NCBI RefSeq assembly: GCF_018691265.1
Contig: NW_024881327.1
Span: forward strand, 22,003,936 to 22,067,935
DNA length: 64,000 bases
Source: Tyto alba
Taxonomy: Eukaryota; Chordata; Aves; Strigiformes; Tytonidae
Direction: 5' to 3'
Shown: one piece after another, positions 63,656 through 64,000 of the stretch
Numbering within the stretch: the stretch's first letter is position 1
Layout: each line of letters starts with the position of its first letter
The notes under the pieces: generated by a model
The model's database searches: none
The model's input: only the letters and a program-made list of their open reading frames with translations
Told to the model about the DNA's origin: nothing
Position numbers and translations under genes: made by a program

Positions 63656-64000
63656 TAATCAGGTGTACTCGGAGTATTGTCTCACATGTCCAAAAGTATT
63701 TCTTGGACAATTTTCATCTCAACATGGCCACGCTTGCAGGTATACACCATGGTCTTTAGTTTATTCCTCTTGGGTTTCCATTTCAGCTTTAGTCTCTTCA
63801 CTATTACTACTCCTCAACTAAACACATGTTCATATTTAATCAGATTCCATGTAGCATCCATCACATGTAATTTCAAATTACATGGCTAGCTTGTAATGAG
63901 AGTTCTTTTTTCTAAATTGAGAAAAAAATGAATTCTGAAATGGAGTTGTGCCAAGAGCAAATGGACACAAGAGTACTTCTAAACTGTGAGGGGACAATTG

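Larger units (their letters stand above)
51953..64000. other. AT-rich stretch with several simple repeats and a GC-rich island
   Basis: No certain gene. Separately listed items are an exon-like minus-strand segment (54227-54393), a stop-poor block with a G22 run (56269-56828), a TA-rich block (57966-58081), A/T runs, a GC-rich island with a hexamer repeat (60690-61085) and a TTG tract. The rest shows nothing I can name. Confidence 0.55.

Noticed and set aside
1..64000. A bacterial-style gene cluster, phage, CRISPR array or defence system
   Set aside because: There are no long ORFs, no ribosome-binding-site pattern and no regularly spaced repeats. The repeats present are eukaryotic CR1 and LTR elements.

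Overview
The window looks like vertebrate nuclear DNA, almost certainly from a bird. It is AT-rich and contains no continuous gene. It carries CR1 LINEs with the bird-type 3' end (a GATCTTTAAGGTCCCTTCCAACCCAAACCATTCTATGA-like end followed by short TTCTATGA-like repeats). It also holds two families of roughly 0.5 kb and 1.0 kb retroviral LTRs. I see no bacterial-type genes, operons, rRNA, tRNA or CRISPR. I could not confidently recognise any host protein-coding gene. The stretch is best read as intergenic DNA or the inside of a very long intron. The species cannot be fixed from the sequence alone; LTR richness would fit a passerine, but that is a guess.

Layout. 0-14 kb: unique AT-rich DNA with one minus-strand CR1 tail (7.1-7.4 kb) and several long A/T runs. 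14-16.6 kb: a 1.4 kb 5'-truncated plus-strand CR1 that keeps decayed reverse-transcriptase sequence, followed closely by a complete minus-strand solo LTR (family A) with perfect 5-bp target duplications. 18.4-26 kb: an older minus-strand CR1, a truncated family B LTR, a second young plus-strand CR1 tail and an internally deleted family B LTR. 26-41 kb: mostly featureless DNA, apart from an exon-like minus-strand segment with an EF-hand loop at 26.8 kb and a possible regulatory cluster at 34.4 kb. 41-52 kb: the LTR-rich part. It holds a family B LTR with a TATA box, then a family A LTR split by a nested family B LTR. Next come a tRNA-Lys-type primer binding site, about 110 bp of retroviral leader and a truncated family B LTR. 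A further family A solo LTR follows at 50.9-52.0 kb. 52-64 kb: AT-rich DNA with a pure G22 run, a TA-rich block, and a GC-rich island carrying a GAGACA hexamer repeat.

The clearest results come from coordinates: three family A LTR copies of about 1.0 kb each once the nested insertion is removed, and target duplications that can be read directly. The most unusual structure is the 45.86-48.01 kb composite, where a family A LTR with its primer site runs into a family B LTR end inside one pair of near-matching 5-bp flanks. Candidate host exons at 21.2, 26.8 and 54.3 kb are reported as hypotheses only.
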